Positions 38,740 to 48,192 of a DNA stretch of 64,000 nt are shown piece by piece. The stretch spans positions 1,488,001 to 1,552,000 of the forward strand of contig JBAIAA010000653.1 of the NCBI GenBank assembly GCA_037893245.1, given 5' to 3'. The notes beneath the pieces were generated by a model, which saw only the letters and a program-made list of their open reading frames with translations, searched no databases and was not told the DNA's origin. Made by a program: the position numbers and the translations under genes. Each line of letters begins with the position of its first letter. Positions within the stretch are counted from its first letter, which is position 1. This stretch comes from Crossaster papposus (Eukaryota > Echinodermata > Asteroidea > Velatida > Solasteridae).

Positions 38740-39932
38740 ATGCCCCGGGTCAAATTGCTAATTTTGCCATTCCTGGAGGCCCCCCTCTATCTCCTAACAC
38801 CCAGCCCCTTCCCGGGGCATGCTTTCCTTCATGCCCTTATTTGTGGGCGGGGATTGTGTGCACAAACCTATGGCGAATTTGAAACGCGTGTGTTAACGTT
38901 AACATTTTCAGAAAATCGAAATAAAATACTAACAAAGCATGCCCCGGGTCAAATTGCTAATTTTGCCATTCCTGGAGGCCCCCCTCTATCTCCTAACACC
39001 CAGCCCCTTCCCGGGGCATGCTTTCCTTCATGCCCTTATTTGTGGGCGGGGATTGTGTGCACAAACCTATGGCGAATTTGAAACGCGTGTGTTAACGTTA
39101 CAATTTTCAGAAAATCGAAATAAAATACTAACAAAGCATGCCCCGGGTCAAATTGCTAATTTTGCCATTCCTGGAGGCCCCCTCTATCTCCTAACACCCA
39201 GCCCCTTCCCGGGGCATGCTTTCCTTCATGCCCTTATTTGTGGGCGGGGATTGTGTGCACAAACCTATGGCGAATTTGAAACGCGTGTGTTAACGTTACA
39301 ATTTTCAGAAAATCGAAATAAAATACTAACAAAGCATGCCCCGGGTCAAATTGCTAATTTTGCCATTCCTGGAGGCCCCCCTCTATCTCCTAACACCCAG
39401 CCCCTTCCCGGGGCATGCTTTCCGTCATGCCCTTATTTGTGGGCGGGGATTGTGTGCACAAACCTATGGCGAATTTAAAACGCGTGTGTTAACGTTAAAA
39501 TTTTCAGAAAATCGAAATAAAATACTAACAAAGCATGCCCCGGGTCAAATTGCTAATTTTGCCATTCCTGGAGGCCCCCCTCTATCTCCTAACACCCAGC
39601 CCCTTCCCGGGGCATGCTTTCCTTCATGCCCTTATTTGTGGGCGGGGATTGTGTGCACAAACCTATGGCGAATTTGAAACGCGTGTGTTAACGTTAACAT
39701 TTTCAGAAAATCGAAATAAAATACTAACAAAGCATGCCCCGGGTCAAATTGCTAATTGTGCCATTCCTGGAGGCCCCCCTCTATCTCCTAACACCCAGCC
39801 CCTTCCCGGGGCATGCTTTCCTTCATGCCCTTATTTGTGGGCGGGGATTGTGTGCACAAACCTATGGCGAATTTGAAACGCGTGTGTTAACGTTAAAATT
39901 TTCAGAAAATCGAAATAAAATACTAACAAAGC
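38541..39932 (+). repeat. Seven-unit cassette, copy 3
   Basis: This matches 34,494-35,885 at +4,047 bp with some changes: the fifth unit has GGAGG instead of CCTAGAGG and an AAAATTTT linker, and the ATTGTGCC unit ends with AAAATTTT. It overlaps the end of the 1,228-bp repeat because the CTTCCTGGGG unit is shared. Confidence 0.8.
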
Positions 39933-41727
39933 ATGCCCCGGGTCAAATTGCTAATTTTGCCATTCCTGGAGGCCCCCCTCTATCTCCTAACACCCAGCCC
40001 CTTCCCGGGGCATGCTTTCCTTCATGCCCTTATTTGTGGGCGGGGATTGTGTGCACAAACCTATGGCGAAATTGAAACGCGTGTGTTAACGTTAACATTT
40101 TCAGAAAATCGAAATAAAATAATAACAAAGCATGCCCCGGGTCAAATTGCTAATTTTGCCATTCCTGGAGGCCCCCCTCTATCTCCTAACACCCAGCCCC
40201 TTCCTGGGGCATGCTTTCCTTCATGCCCTTATTTGTGGGCGGGGATTGTGTGCACAAACCTATGGCGAATTTGAAACGCGTGTGTTAACGTTACAATTTT
40301 CAGAAAATCGAAATAAAATACTAACAAAGCATGCCCCGGGGTCAAATTGCTAATTTTGCCATTCCTGGAGGCCCCCCTCTATCTCCTAACACCCAGCCCC
40401 TTCCCGGGGCATGCTTTCCTTCATGCCCTTATTTGTGGGCGGGGATTGTGTGCACAAACCTATGGCGAATTTGAAACGCGTGTGTTAACGTTACAATTTT
40501 CAGAAAATCGAAATAAAATACTAACAAAGCATGCCCCGGGGTCAAATTGCTAATTTTGCCATTCCTGGAGGCCCCCCTCTATCTCCTAACACCCAGCCCC
40601 TTCCCGGGGCATGCTTTCCTTCAGGCCCTTATTTGTGGGCGGGGATTGTGTGCACAAACCTATGGCGAATTTGAAACGCGTGTGTTAACGTTAAAATTTT
40701 CAGAAGGTCGAAATAAAATACTAACAAAGCATGCCCCGGGTCAAATTGCTAATTTTGCCATTCCTGGAGGCCCCCCTCTATCTCCTAACACCCAGCCCCT
40801 TCCTGGGGCATGCTTTCCTTCATGCCCTTATTTGTGGGCGGGGATTGTGTGCACAAACCTATGGCGAATTTGAAACGCGTGTGTTAACGTTAACATTTTC
40901 AGAAAATCGAAATAAAATACTAACAAAGCATGCCCCGGGTCAAATTGCTAATTTTGCCATTCCTGGAGGCCCCCCCTCTATCTCCTAACACCCAGCCCCT
41001 TCCCGGGGCATGCTTTCCTTCATGCCCTTATTTGTGGGCGGGGATTGTGTGCACAAACCTATGGCGAATTTGAAACGCGTGTGTTAACGTTACAATTTTC
41101 AGAAAATCGAAATAAAATACTAACAAAGCATGCCCCGGGGTCAAATTGCTAATTTTGCCATTCCTGGAGGCCCCCCTCTATCTCCTAACACCCAGCCCCT
41201 TCCCGGGGCATGCTTTCCTTCAGGCCCTTATTTGTGGGCGGGGATTGTGTGCACAAACCTATGGCGAATTTGAAACGCGTGTGTTAACGTTAAAATTTTC
41301 AGAAGGTCGAAATAAAATACTAACAAAGCATGCCCCGGGTCAAATTGCTAATTTTGCCATTCCTGGAGGCCCCCCTCTATCTCCTAACACCCAGCCCCTT
41401 CCCGGGGCATGCTTTCCTTCATGCCCTTATTTGTGGGCGGGGATTGTGTGCACAAACCTATGGCGAATTTGAAACGCGTGTGTTAACGTTAACATTTTCA
41501 GAAAATCGAAATAAAATACTAACAAAGCATGCCCCTGGTCAAATTGCTAATTTTGCCATTCCTGGAGGCCCCCCTCTATCTCCTAACACCCAGCCCCTTC
41601 CCGGGGCATGCTTTCCTTCATGCCCTTATTTGTGGGCGGGGATTGTGTGCACAAACCTATGGCGAATTTGAAACGCGTGTGTTAACGTTAACATTTTCAG
41701 AAAATCGAAATAAAATACTAACAAAGC
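39933..41727 (+). repeat. Transition zone: first +1 inverted-repeat variants
   Basis: From 40,331 units appear with an extra G in the left arm (CCCCGGGGTC; 40,331, 40,531 and 41,130) and one with C7 (40,930). A 599-bp 3-unit period links 40,531 to 41,130. Two of these units carry the linked TTCAGGCC/GAAGGTCG haplotype. No 22-bp-insertion unit occurs from here on. Confidence 0.8.
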
Positions 41728-42021
41728 ATGCCCAGGGTCAAATTGCTAATTTTGCCATTCCTGGAGGCCCCCCTCTATCTCCTAACACCCAGCCCCTTCC
41801 CGGGGCATGCTTTCCTTCATGCCCTTATTTGTGGGCGGGGATTGTGTGCACAAACCTATGGCGAATTTGAAACGCGTGTGTTAACGTTAACATCCCGGGG
41901 CATGCTTTCCTTCATGCCCTTATTTGTGGGCGGGGATTGTGTGCACAAACCTATGGCGAATTTGAAACGCGTGTGTTAACGTTACAATTTTCAGAAAATC
42001 GAAATAAAATACTAACAAAGC
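41728..42021 (+). repeat. Composite monomer with 104-bp deletion
   Basis: The unit at 41,728 runs to position 166 (TTAACAT, ending at 41,893) and then jumps to position 72 of the next unit (CCCGGGGCATGC, from 41,894). This removes 104 bp: the AT-rich end, the whole left arm and the spacer. The right breakpoint lies exactly at the first base of the right arm of the inverted repeat. It is seen once only. Confidence 0.92.
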
Positions 42022-42816
42022 ATGCCCCGGGTCAAATTGCTAATTTTGCCATTCCTGGAGGCCCCCTCTATCTCCTAACACCCAGCCCCTTCCCGGGGCA
42101 TGCTTTCCTTCATGCCCTTATTTGTGGGCGGGGATTGTGTGCACAAACCTATGGCGAATTTGAAACGCGTGTGTTAACGTTACAATTTTCAGAAAATCGA
42201 AATAAAATACTAACAAAGCATGCCCCGGGTCAAATTGCTAATTTTGCCATTCCTGGAGGCCCCCCTCTATCTCCTAACACCCAGCCCCTTCCCGGGGCAT
42301 GCTTTCCGTCATGCCCTTATTTGTGGGCGGGGATTGTGTGCACAAACCTATGGCGAATTTGAAACGCGTGTGTTAACGTTAAAATTTTCAGAAAATCGAA
42401 ATAAAATACTAACAAAGCATGCCCCGGGTCAAATTGCTAATGTTGCCATTCCTGGAGGCCCCCCTCTATCTCCTAACACCCAGCCCCTTCCCGGGGCATG
42501 CTTTCCTTCATGCCCTTATTTGTGGGCGGGGATTGTGTGCACAAACCTATGGCGAATTTGAAACGCGTGTGTTAACGTTAACATTTTCAGAAAATCGAAA
42601 TAAAATACTAACAAAGCATGCCCCGGGTCAAATTGCTAATTTTGCCATTCCTGGAGGCCCCCCTCTATCTCCTAACACCCAGCCCCTTCCCGGGGCATGC
42701 TTTCCTTCATGCCCTTATTTGTGGGCGGGGATTGTGTGCACAAACCTATGGCGAATTTGAAACGCGTGTGTTAACGTTACAATTTTCAGAAGATCGAAAT
42801 AAAATACTAACAAAGC
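42022..42816 (+). repeat. Four monomers between the deletion and the 5-mer block
   Basis: A 198-bp unit (42,022), a TTCCGTCATG unit (42,220), an ATGTTGCC unit (42,419) and a unit ending GAAGATCG (42,618). The first two resemble the middle of the seven-unit cassette at 39,138-39,534. Confidence 0.75.
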
Positions 42817-44808
42817 ATGCCCCGGGTCAAATTGCTAATTTTTCCATTCCTGGAGGCCCCCCTCTATCTCCTAACACCCAGCCCCTGCCCGGGGCATGCT
42901 TTCCTTCATGCCCTTATTTGTGGGCGGGGATTGTGTGCACAAACCTATGGCGAATTTGAAACGCGTGTGTTAACGTTAACATTTTCAGAAAATCGAAATA
43001 AAATACTAACAAAGCATGCCCGGGTCAAATTGCTAATTGTGCCATTCCTGGAGGCCCCCCTCTATCTCCTAACACCCAGCCCCTTCCCGGGGCATGCTTT
43101 CCTTCATGCCCTTATTTGTGGGCGGGGATTGTGCGCACAAACCTATGGCGCATTTGAAACGCGTGTGTTAACGTTAACATTTTCAGAAAATCGAAATAAA
43201 ATACTAACAAAGCATGCCCCGGGTCAAATTGCTAATTTTGCCATTCCTGGAGGCCCCCCCTCTATCTCCTAACACCCAGCCCCTTCCCGGGGCATGCTTT
43301 CCTTCATGCCCTTATTTGTGGGCGGGGATTGTGTGCACAAACCTATGGCGAATTTGAAACGCGTGTGTTAACGTTACAATTTTCAGAAAATCGAAATAAA
43401 ATACTAACAAAGCATGCCCCGGGGTCAAATTGCTAATTTTGCCATTCCTGGAGGCCCCCCTCTATCTCCTAACACCCAGCCCCTTCCCGGGGCATGCTTT
43501 CCTTCAGGCCCTTATTTGTGGGCGGGGATTGTGTGCACAAACCTATGGCGAATTTGAAACGCGTGTGTTAACGTTAAAATTTTCAGAAGGTCGAAATAAA
43601 ATACTAACAAAGCATGCCCCGGGTCAAATTGCTAATTTTGCCATTCCTGGAGGCCCCCCTCTATCTCCTAACACCCAGCCCCTTCCCGGGGCATGCTTTC
43701 CTTCATGCCCTTATTTGTGGGCGGGGATTGTGTGCACAAACCTATGGCGAATTTGAAACGCGTGTGTTAACGTTAACATTTTCAGAAAATCGAAATAAAA
43801 TACTAACAAAGCATGCCCCGTGTCAAATTGCTAATTTTGCCATTCCTGGAGGCCCCCCTCTATCTCCTAACACCCAGCCCCTGCCCGGGGCATGCTTTCC
43901 TTCATGCCCTTATGTGTGGGCGGGGATTGTGTGCACAAACCTATGGCGAATTTGAAACGCGTGTGTTAACGTTAACATTTTCAGAAAATCGAAATAAAAT
44001 ACTAACAAAGCATGCCCGGGTCAAATTGCTAATTGTGCCATTCCTGGAGGCCCCCCTCTATCTCCTAACACCCAGCCCCTTCCCGGGGCATGCTTTCCTT
44101 CATGCCCTTATTTGTGGGCGGGGATTGTGCGCACAAACCTATGGCGCATTTGAAACGCGTGTGTTAACGTTAACATTTTCAGAAAATCGAAATAAAATAC
44201 TAACAAAGCATGCCCCGGGTCAAATTGCTAATTTTGCCATTCCTGGAGGCCCCCCCTCTATCTCCTAACACCCAGCCCCTTCCCGGGGCATGCTTTCCTT
44301 CATGCCCTTATTTGTGGGCGGGGATTGTGTGCACAAACCTATGGCGAATTTGAAACGCGTGTGTTAACGTTACAATTTTCAGAAAATCGAAATAAAATAC
44401 TAACAAAGCATGCCCCGGGGTCAAATTGCTAATTTTGCCATTCCTGGAGGCCCCCCTCTATCTCCTAACACCCAGCCCCTTCCCGGGGCATGCTTTCCTT
44501 CAGGCCCTTATTTGTGGGCGGGGATTGTGTGCACAAACCTATGGCGAATTTGAAACGCGTGTGTTAACGTTAAAATTTTCAGAAGGTCGAAATAAAATAC
44601 TAACAAAGCATGCCCCGGGTCAAATTGCTAATTTTGCCATTCCTGGAGGCCCCCCTCTATCTCCTAACACCCAGCCCCTTCCCGGGGCATGCTTTCCTTC
44701 ATGCCCTTATTTGTGGGCGGGGATTGTGTGCACAAACCTATGGCGAATTTGAAACGCGTGTGTTAACGTTAACATTTTCAGAAAATCGAAATAAAATACT
44801 AACAAAGC
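42817..44808 (+). repeat. 996-bp 5-mer higher-order unit, two copies
   Basis: Units 42,817, 43,016, 43,214, 43,414 and 43,614 recur at 43,813, 44,012, 44,210, 44,410 and 44,610. The order is CTGCCCGGG, a 198-bp unit with GCCCGGG plus GTGCGCACA and GGCGCAT, a C7 200-bp unit, a CCCCGGGGTC/TTCAGGCC/GAAGGTCG unit, then consensus. A private TTTTTCC near 42,840 distinguishes copy 1. Confidence 0.85.
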
Positions 44809-44894
44809 ATGCCCCGGGTCAAATTGCTAATTTTGCCATTCCTGGAGGCCCCCCTCTATCTCCTAACACCCAGCCCCTTCCCGGGGCATGCTTT
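44804..44894. repeat. 15-bp perfect inverted repeat with 61-nt spacer (one per monomer)
   Basis: The left arm AAAGCATGCCCCGGG (44,804-44,818) is the exact reverse complement of the right arm CCCGGGGCATGCTTT (44,880-44,894). Pairing stops on both sides: T against T inside, C against C outside. The same arrangement recurs in nearly every monomer, so arms alternate along the array with a 61-nt inner and 108-nt outer spacing. It could form a hairpin or cruciform, or be the remnant of a short element with terminal inverted repeats. Arm variants elsewhere are not matched by compensating changes in the partner arm. Confidence 0.93.
44849..44882 (-). other. Candidate G-quadruplex (minus strand) / i-motif tract
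   Basis: Monomer positions 41-74 read C6, 14 nt, CCC, AG, CCCC, TT, CCC on the plus strand. The minus strand is therefore G3-N2-G4-N2-G3-N14-G6. This has four G-runs, but the last loop is 14 nt, beyond the usual 7-nt limit, so it would be a long-loop quadruplex at best. The tract is present in almost all units. The C6 run varies in length (C5 and C7 variants occur). Confidence 0.5.
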
Positions 44895-44912
44895 CCTTCA
44901 TGCCCTTATTTG

Positions 44913-44922
44913 TGGGCGGGGA
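44913..44922 (+). promoter_or_regulatory. GC-box-like motif (Sp1/KLF type) repeated in each monomer
   Basis: TGGGCGGGGA matches the Sp1 GC-box consensus at nine of ten positions and overlaps an Egr-like GTGGGCG core. The units that lose one G here (for example 2,273, 7,556, 9,786, 17,281, 17,479 and 30,295) read TGGGCGGGAT, which fits all ten. A few units lose it: those with TTTGCGGGG (4,306, 4,727, 5,347, 13,234, 13,655 and 14,275) and those with GGACGGGG (18,097 and 20,903). There is no evidence of promoter function; this is motif similarity only. Confidence 0.4.
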
Positions 44923-44959
44923 TTGTGTGCACAAACCTATGGCGAATTTGAAACGCGTG

Positions 44960-44973
44960 TGTTAACGTTAACA
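44960..44973. other. 14-bp palindrome TGTTAACGTTAACA
   Basis: Monomer positions 152-165 form a perfect 14-bp palindrome in the commonest linker type. The other linker types shorten it stepwise: AAAA-type units keep a 10-bp palindrome and ACAA-type units keep 8 bp around AACGTT. It lies next to ACGCGT (145-150), and TGTGCACA (118-125) is close by, so this half of the monomer is dense in short dyads. Confidence 0.85.
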
Positions 44974-44988
44974 TTTTCAGAAAATCGA

Positions 44989-45002
44989 AATAAAATACTA
45001 AC
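44989..45002 (+). other. AATAAA and TACTAAC motifs in AT-rich end of monomer
   Basis: AATAAA (44,989-44,994) is the canonical polyadenylation hexamer and TACTAAC (44,996-45,002) equals the yeast-type branch-point sequence. TTTTCAG lies about 15 nt upstream of AATAAA and resembles a 3' splice site. These are short AT-rich motifs expected by chance in such sequence. They matter only if the plus strand is transcribed. TACTAAC varies to ACCAAC, AATAAC, ACAAAC or CTTACA in some units. Confidence 0.3.
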
Positions 45003-46002
45003 AAAGCATGCCCCGGGTCAAATTGCTAATTTTGCCATTCCTGGAGGCCCCCCTCTATCTCCTAACACCCAGCCCCTTCCCGGGGCATGCTTTCCTTCAT
45101 GCCCTTATTTGTGGGCGGGGATTGTGTGCACAAACCTATGGCGAATTTGAAACGCGTGTGTTAACGTTAAAATGTTCAGAAAATCGAAATAAAATACTAA
45201 CAAAGCATGCCCCGGGTCAAATTGCTAATTTTGCCATTCCTGGAGGCCCCCCTCTATCTCCTAACACCCAGCCCCTTCCCGGGGCATGCTTTCCTTCATG
45301 CCCTTATTTGTGGGCGGGGATTGTGTGCACAAACCTATGGCGAATTTGAAACGCGTGTGTTAACGTTAAAATGTTCAGAAGATCGAAATAAAATACTAAC
45401 AAAGCATGCCCCGGGTCAAATTGCTAATTTTGCCATTCCTGGAGGCCCCCCTCTATCTCCTAACACCCAGCACCTTCCCGGGGCATGCTTTCCTTCATGC
45501 CCTTATTTGTGGGCGGGGATTGTGTGCACAAACCTATGGCGAATTTGAAACGCGTGTGTTAACGTTAACATTTTCAGAAAATTGAAATAAAATACTAACA
45601 AAGCATGCCCCTGGTCAAATTGCTAATTTTGCCATTCCTGGAGGCCCCCCTCTATCTCCTAACACCCAGCCCCTTCCCGGGGCATGCTTTCCTTCATGCC
45701 CTTATTTGTGGGCGGGGATTGTGTGCACAAACCTATGGCGAATTTGAAACGCGTGTGTTAACGTTACAATTTTCAGAAAATCGAAATAAAATACTAACAA
45801 AGCATGCCCCGGGTCAAATTGCTAATTTTGCCATTCCTGGAGGTCCCCCTCTATCTCCTAACACCCAGCCCCTTCCCGGGGCATGCTTTCCTTCATGCCC
45901 TTATTTGTGGGCGGGGATTGTGTGCACAAACCTATGGCGAATTTGAAACGCGTGTGTTAACGTTACAATTTTCAGAAGATCGAAATAAAATACTAACAAA
46001 GC

Positions 46003-48192
46003 ATGCCCCGGGTCAAATTGCTAATTTTGCCATTCCTGGAGGCCCCCCTCTATCTCCTAACACCCAGCCCCTGCCCGGGGCATGCTTTCCTTCATGCCCT
46101 TATGTGTGGGCGGGGATTGTGTGCACAAACCTATGGCGAATTTGAAACGCGTGTGTTAACGTTAACATTTTCAGAAAATCGAAATAAAATACTAACAAAG
46201 CATGCCCGGGTCAAATTGCTAATTGTGCCATTCCTGGAGGCCCCCCTCTATCTCCTAACACCCAGCCCCTTCCCGGGGCATGCTTTCCTTCATGCCCTTA
46301 TTTGTGGGCGGGGATTGTGCGCACAAACCTATGGCGCATTTGAAACGCGTGTGTTAACGTTAACATTTTCAGAAAATCGAAATAAAATACTAACAAAGCA
46401 TGCCCCGGGTCAAATTGCTAATTTTGCCATTCCTGGAGGCCCCCCCTCTATCTCCTAACACCCAGCCCCTTCCCGGGGCATGCTTTCCTTCATGCCCTTA
46501 TTTGTGGGCGGGGATTGTGTGCACAAACCTATGGCGAATTTGAAACGCGTGTGTTAACCTTACAATTTTCAGAAAATCGAAATAAAATACTAACAAAGCA
46601 TGCCCCGGGGTCAAATTGCTAATTTTGCCATTCCTGGAGGCCCCCCTCTATCTCCTAACACCCAGCCCCTTCCCGGGGCATGCTTTCCTTCAGGCCCTTA
46701 TTTGTGGGCGGGGATTGTGTGCACAAACCTATGGCGAATTTGAAACGCGTGTGTTAACGTTAAAATTTTCAGAAGGTCGAAATAAAATACTAACAAAGCA
46801 TGCCCCGGGTCAAATTGCTAATTTTGCCATTCCTGGAGGCCCCCCTCTATCTCCTAACACCCAGCCCCTTCCCGGGGCATGCTTTCCTTCATGCCCTTAT
46901 TTGTGGGCGGGGATTGTGTGCACAAACCTATGGCGAATTTGAAACGCGTGTGTTAACGTTAACATTTTCAGAAAATCGAAATAAAATACTAACAAAGCAT
47001 GCCCCGGGTCAAATTGCTAATTTTGCCATTCCTGGAGGCCCCCCTCTATCTCCTAACACCCAGCCCCTTCCCGGGGCATGCTTTCCTTCATGCCCTTATT
47101 TGTGGGCGGGGATTGTGTGCACAAACCTATGGCGAATTTGAAACGCGTGTGTTAACGTTAACATTTTCAGAAAATCGAAATAAAATACTAACAAAGCATG
47201 CCCCGGGTCAAATTGCTAATTTTGCCATTCCTGGAGGCCCCCCTCTATCTCCTAACACCCAGCCCCTTCCCGGGGCATGCTTTCCTTCATGCCCTTATTT
47301 GTGGGCGGGGATTGTGTGCACAAACCTATGGCGAATTTGAAACGCGTGTGTTAACGTTAAAATGTTCAGAAAATCGAAATAAAATACTAACAAAGCATGC
47401 CCCGGGTCAAATTGCTAATTTTGCCATTCCTGGAGGCCCCCCTCTATCTCCTAACACCCAGCCCCTTCCCGGGGCATGCTTTCCTTCATGCCCTTATTTG
47501 TGGGCGGGGATTGTGTGCACAAACCTATGGCGAATTTGAAACGCGTGTGTTAACGTTAAAATGTTCAGAAGATCGAAATAAAATACTAACAAAGCATGCC
47601 CCGGGTCAAATTGCTAATTTTGCCATTCCTGGAGGCCCCCCTCTATCTCCTAACACCCAGCACCTTCCCGGGGCATGCTTTCCTTCATGCCCTTATTTGT
47701 GGGCGGGGATTGTGTGCACAAACCTATGGCGAATTTGAAACGCGTGTGTTAACGTTAACATTTTCAGAAAATCGAAATAAAATACTAACAAAGCATGCCC
47801 CTGGTCAAATTGCTAATTTTGCCATTCCTGGAGGCCCCCCTCTATCTCCTAACACCCAGCCCCTTCCCGGGGCATGCTTTCCTTCATGCCCTTATTTGTG
47901 GGCGGGGATTGTGTGCACAAACCTATAGCGAATTTGAAACGCGTGTGTTAACGTTACAATTTTCAGAAAATCGAAATAAAATACTAACAAAGCATGCCCC
48001 GGGTCAAATTGCTAATTTTGCCATTCCTGGAGGTCCCCCTCTATCTCCTAACACCCAGCCCCTTCCCGGGGCATGCTTTCCTTCATGCCCTTATTTGTGG
48101 GCGGGGATTGTGTGTACAAACCTATGGCGAATTTGAAACGCGTGTGTTAACGTTAACATTTTCAGAAAATCGAAATAAAATACTAACAAAGC
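46003..48192 (+). repeat. 2,190-bp 11-mer higher-order unit, copy 2
   Basis: Same order as 43,813-46,002. Private changes are GTTAACCTTAC near 46,558, CTATAGCG near 47,934 and GTGTGTACAAA near 48,114. The CCCCGTGTC of copy 1 (43,820) is CCCCGGGTC here. Confidence 0.88.

Larger units (their letters stand above)
44809..45007 (+). repeat. Reference monomer (exact consensus unit)
   Basis: This unit matches the majority base at every position I compared and is used here for numbering. It has 50 A, 54 C, 40 G and 55 T, with eight CpG sites against about 10.9 expected (ratio about 0.74). Positions 41-80 are GC/pyrimidine-rich and 161-199 are AT-rich with phased A-runs. The main alternative states elsewhere are at 24-25 (ATTTTG, ATTGTG or ATGTTG) and at 163-167 (AACATTTT, ACAATTTT, AAAATTTT or AAAATGTT). 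These two sites together barcode most units. Confidence 0.95.
43813..46002 (+). repeat. 2,190-bp 11-mer higher-order unit, copy 1
   Basis: Eleven units (11 x 199 + 1) including the 5-mer series, two AAAATGTT units (45,008 and 45,207), CAGCACCTT (45,406), CCCCTGG (45,605) and GGAGGTCCCCC (45,804). The repeat follows directly at 46,003. Confidence 0.88.

Noticed and set aside
44816-44828. RNA polymerase III B box or nuclear-receptor half-site at GGGTCAAATTG
   Set aside because: It matches part of the B-box consensus but lacks the third-position T and the final CC, and no A box lies at a suitable distance. A single GGGTCA half-site is expected by chance.
44804-44894. Intact transposable element with terminal inverted repeats
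   Set aside because: The 91-bp bracketed segment has no target-site duplication visible within the array and is always part of the 199-bp unit. An origin from such an element is possible but cannot be shown here.
44804-44894. Selection for paired inverted-repeat arms
   Set aside because: Arm variants (CCCAGGG, CCCCTGG, CCCGCAGC, CTTCACGG, CTTCCTGG) are not matched by complementary changes in the partner arm, so I see no covariation supporting a conserved stem.
44933-44949. CENP-B box
   Set aside because: The best site is on the minus strand at monomer positions 125-141, reading TTCGCCATAGGTTTG. It has the TTCG and the central A, but only one of the four CGGG bases. At six of nine core bases this is not a functional match.
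44976-45002. Splice acceptor, branch point and polyadenylation signal as real processing sites
   Set aside because: TTTTCAG, TACTAAC and AATAAA are short AT-rich strings with no matching donor or exon structure. The branch-point string lies downstream of the acceptor-like site, in the wrong order.
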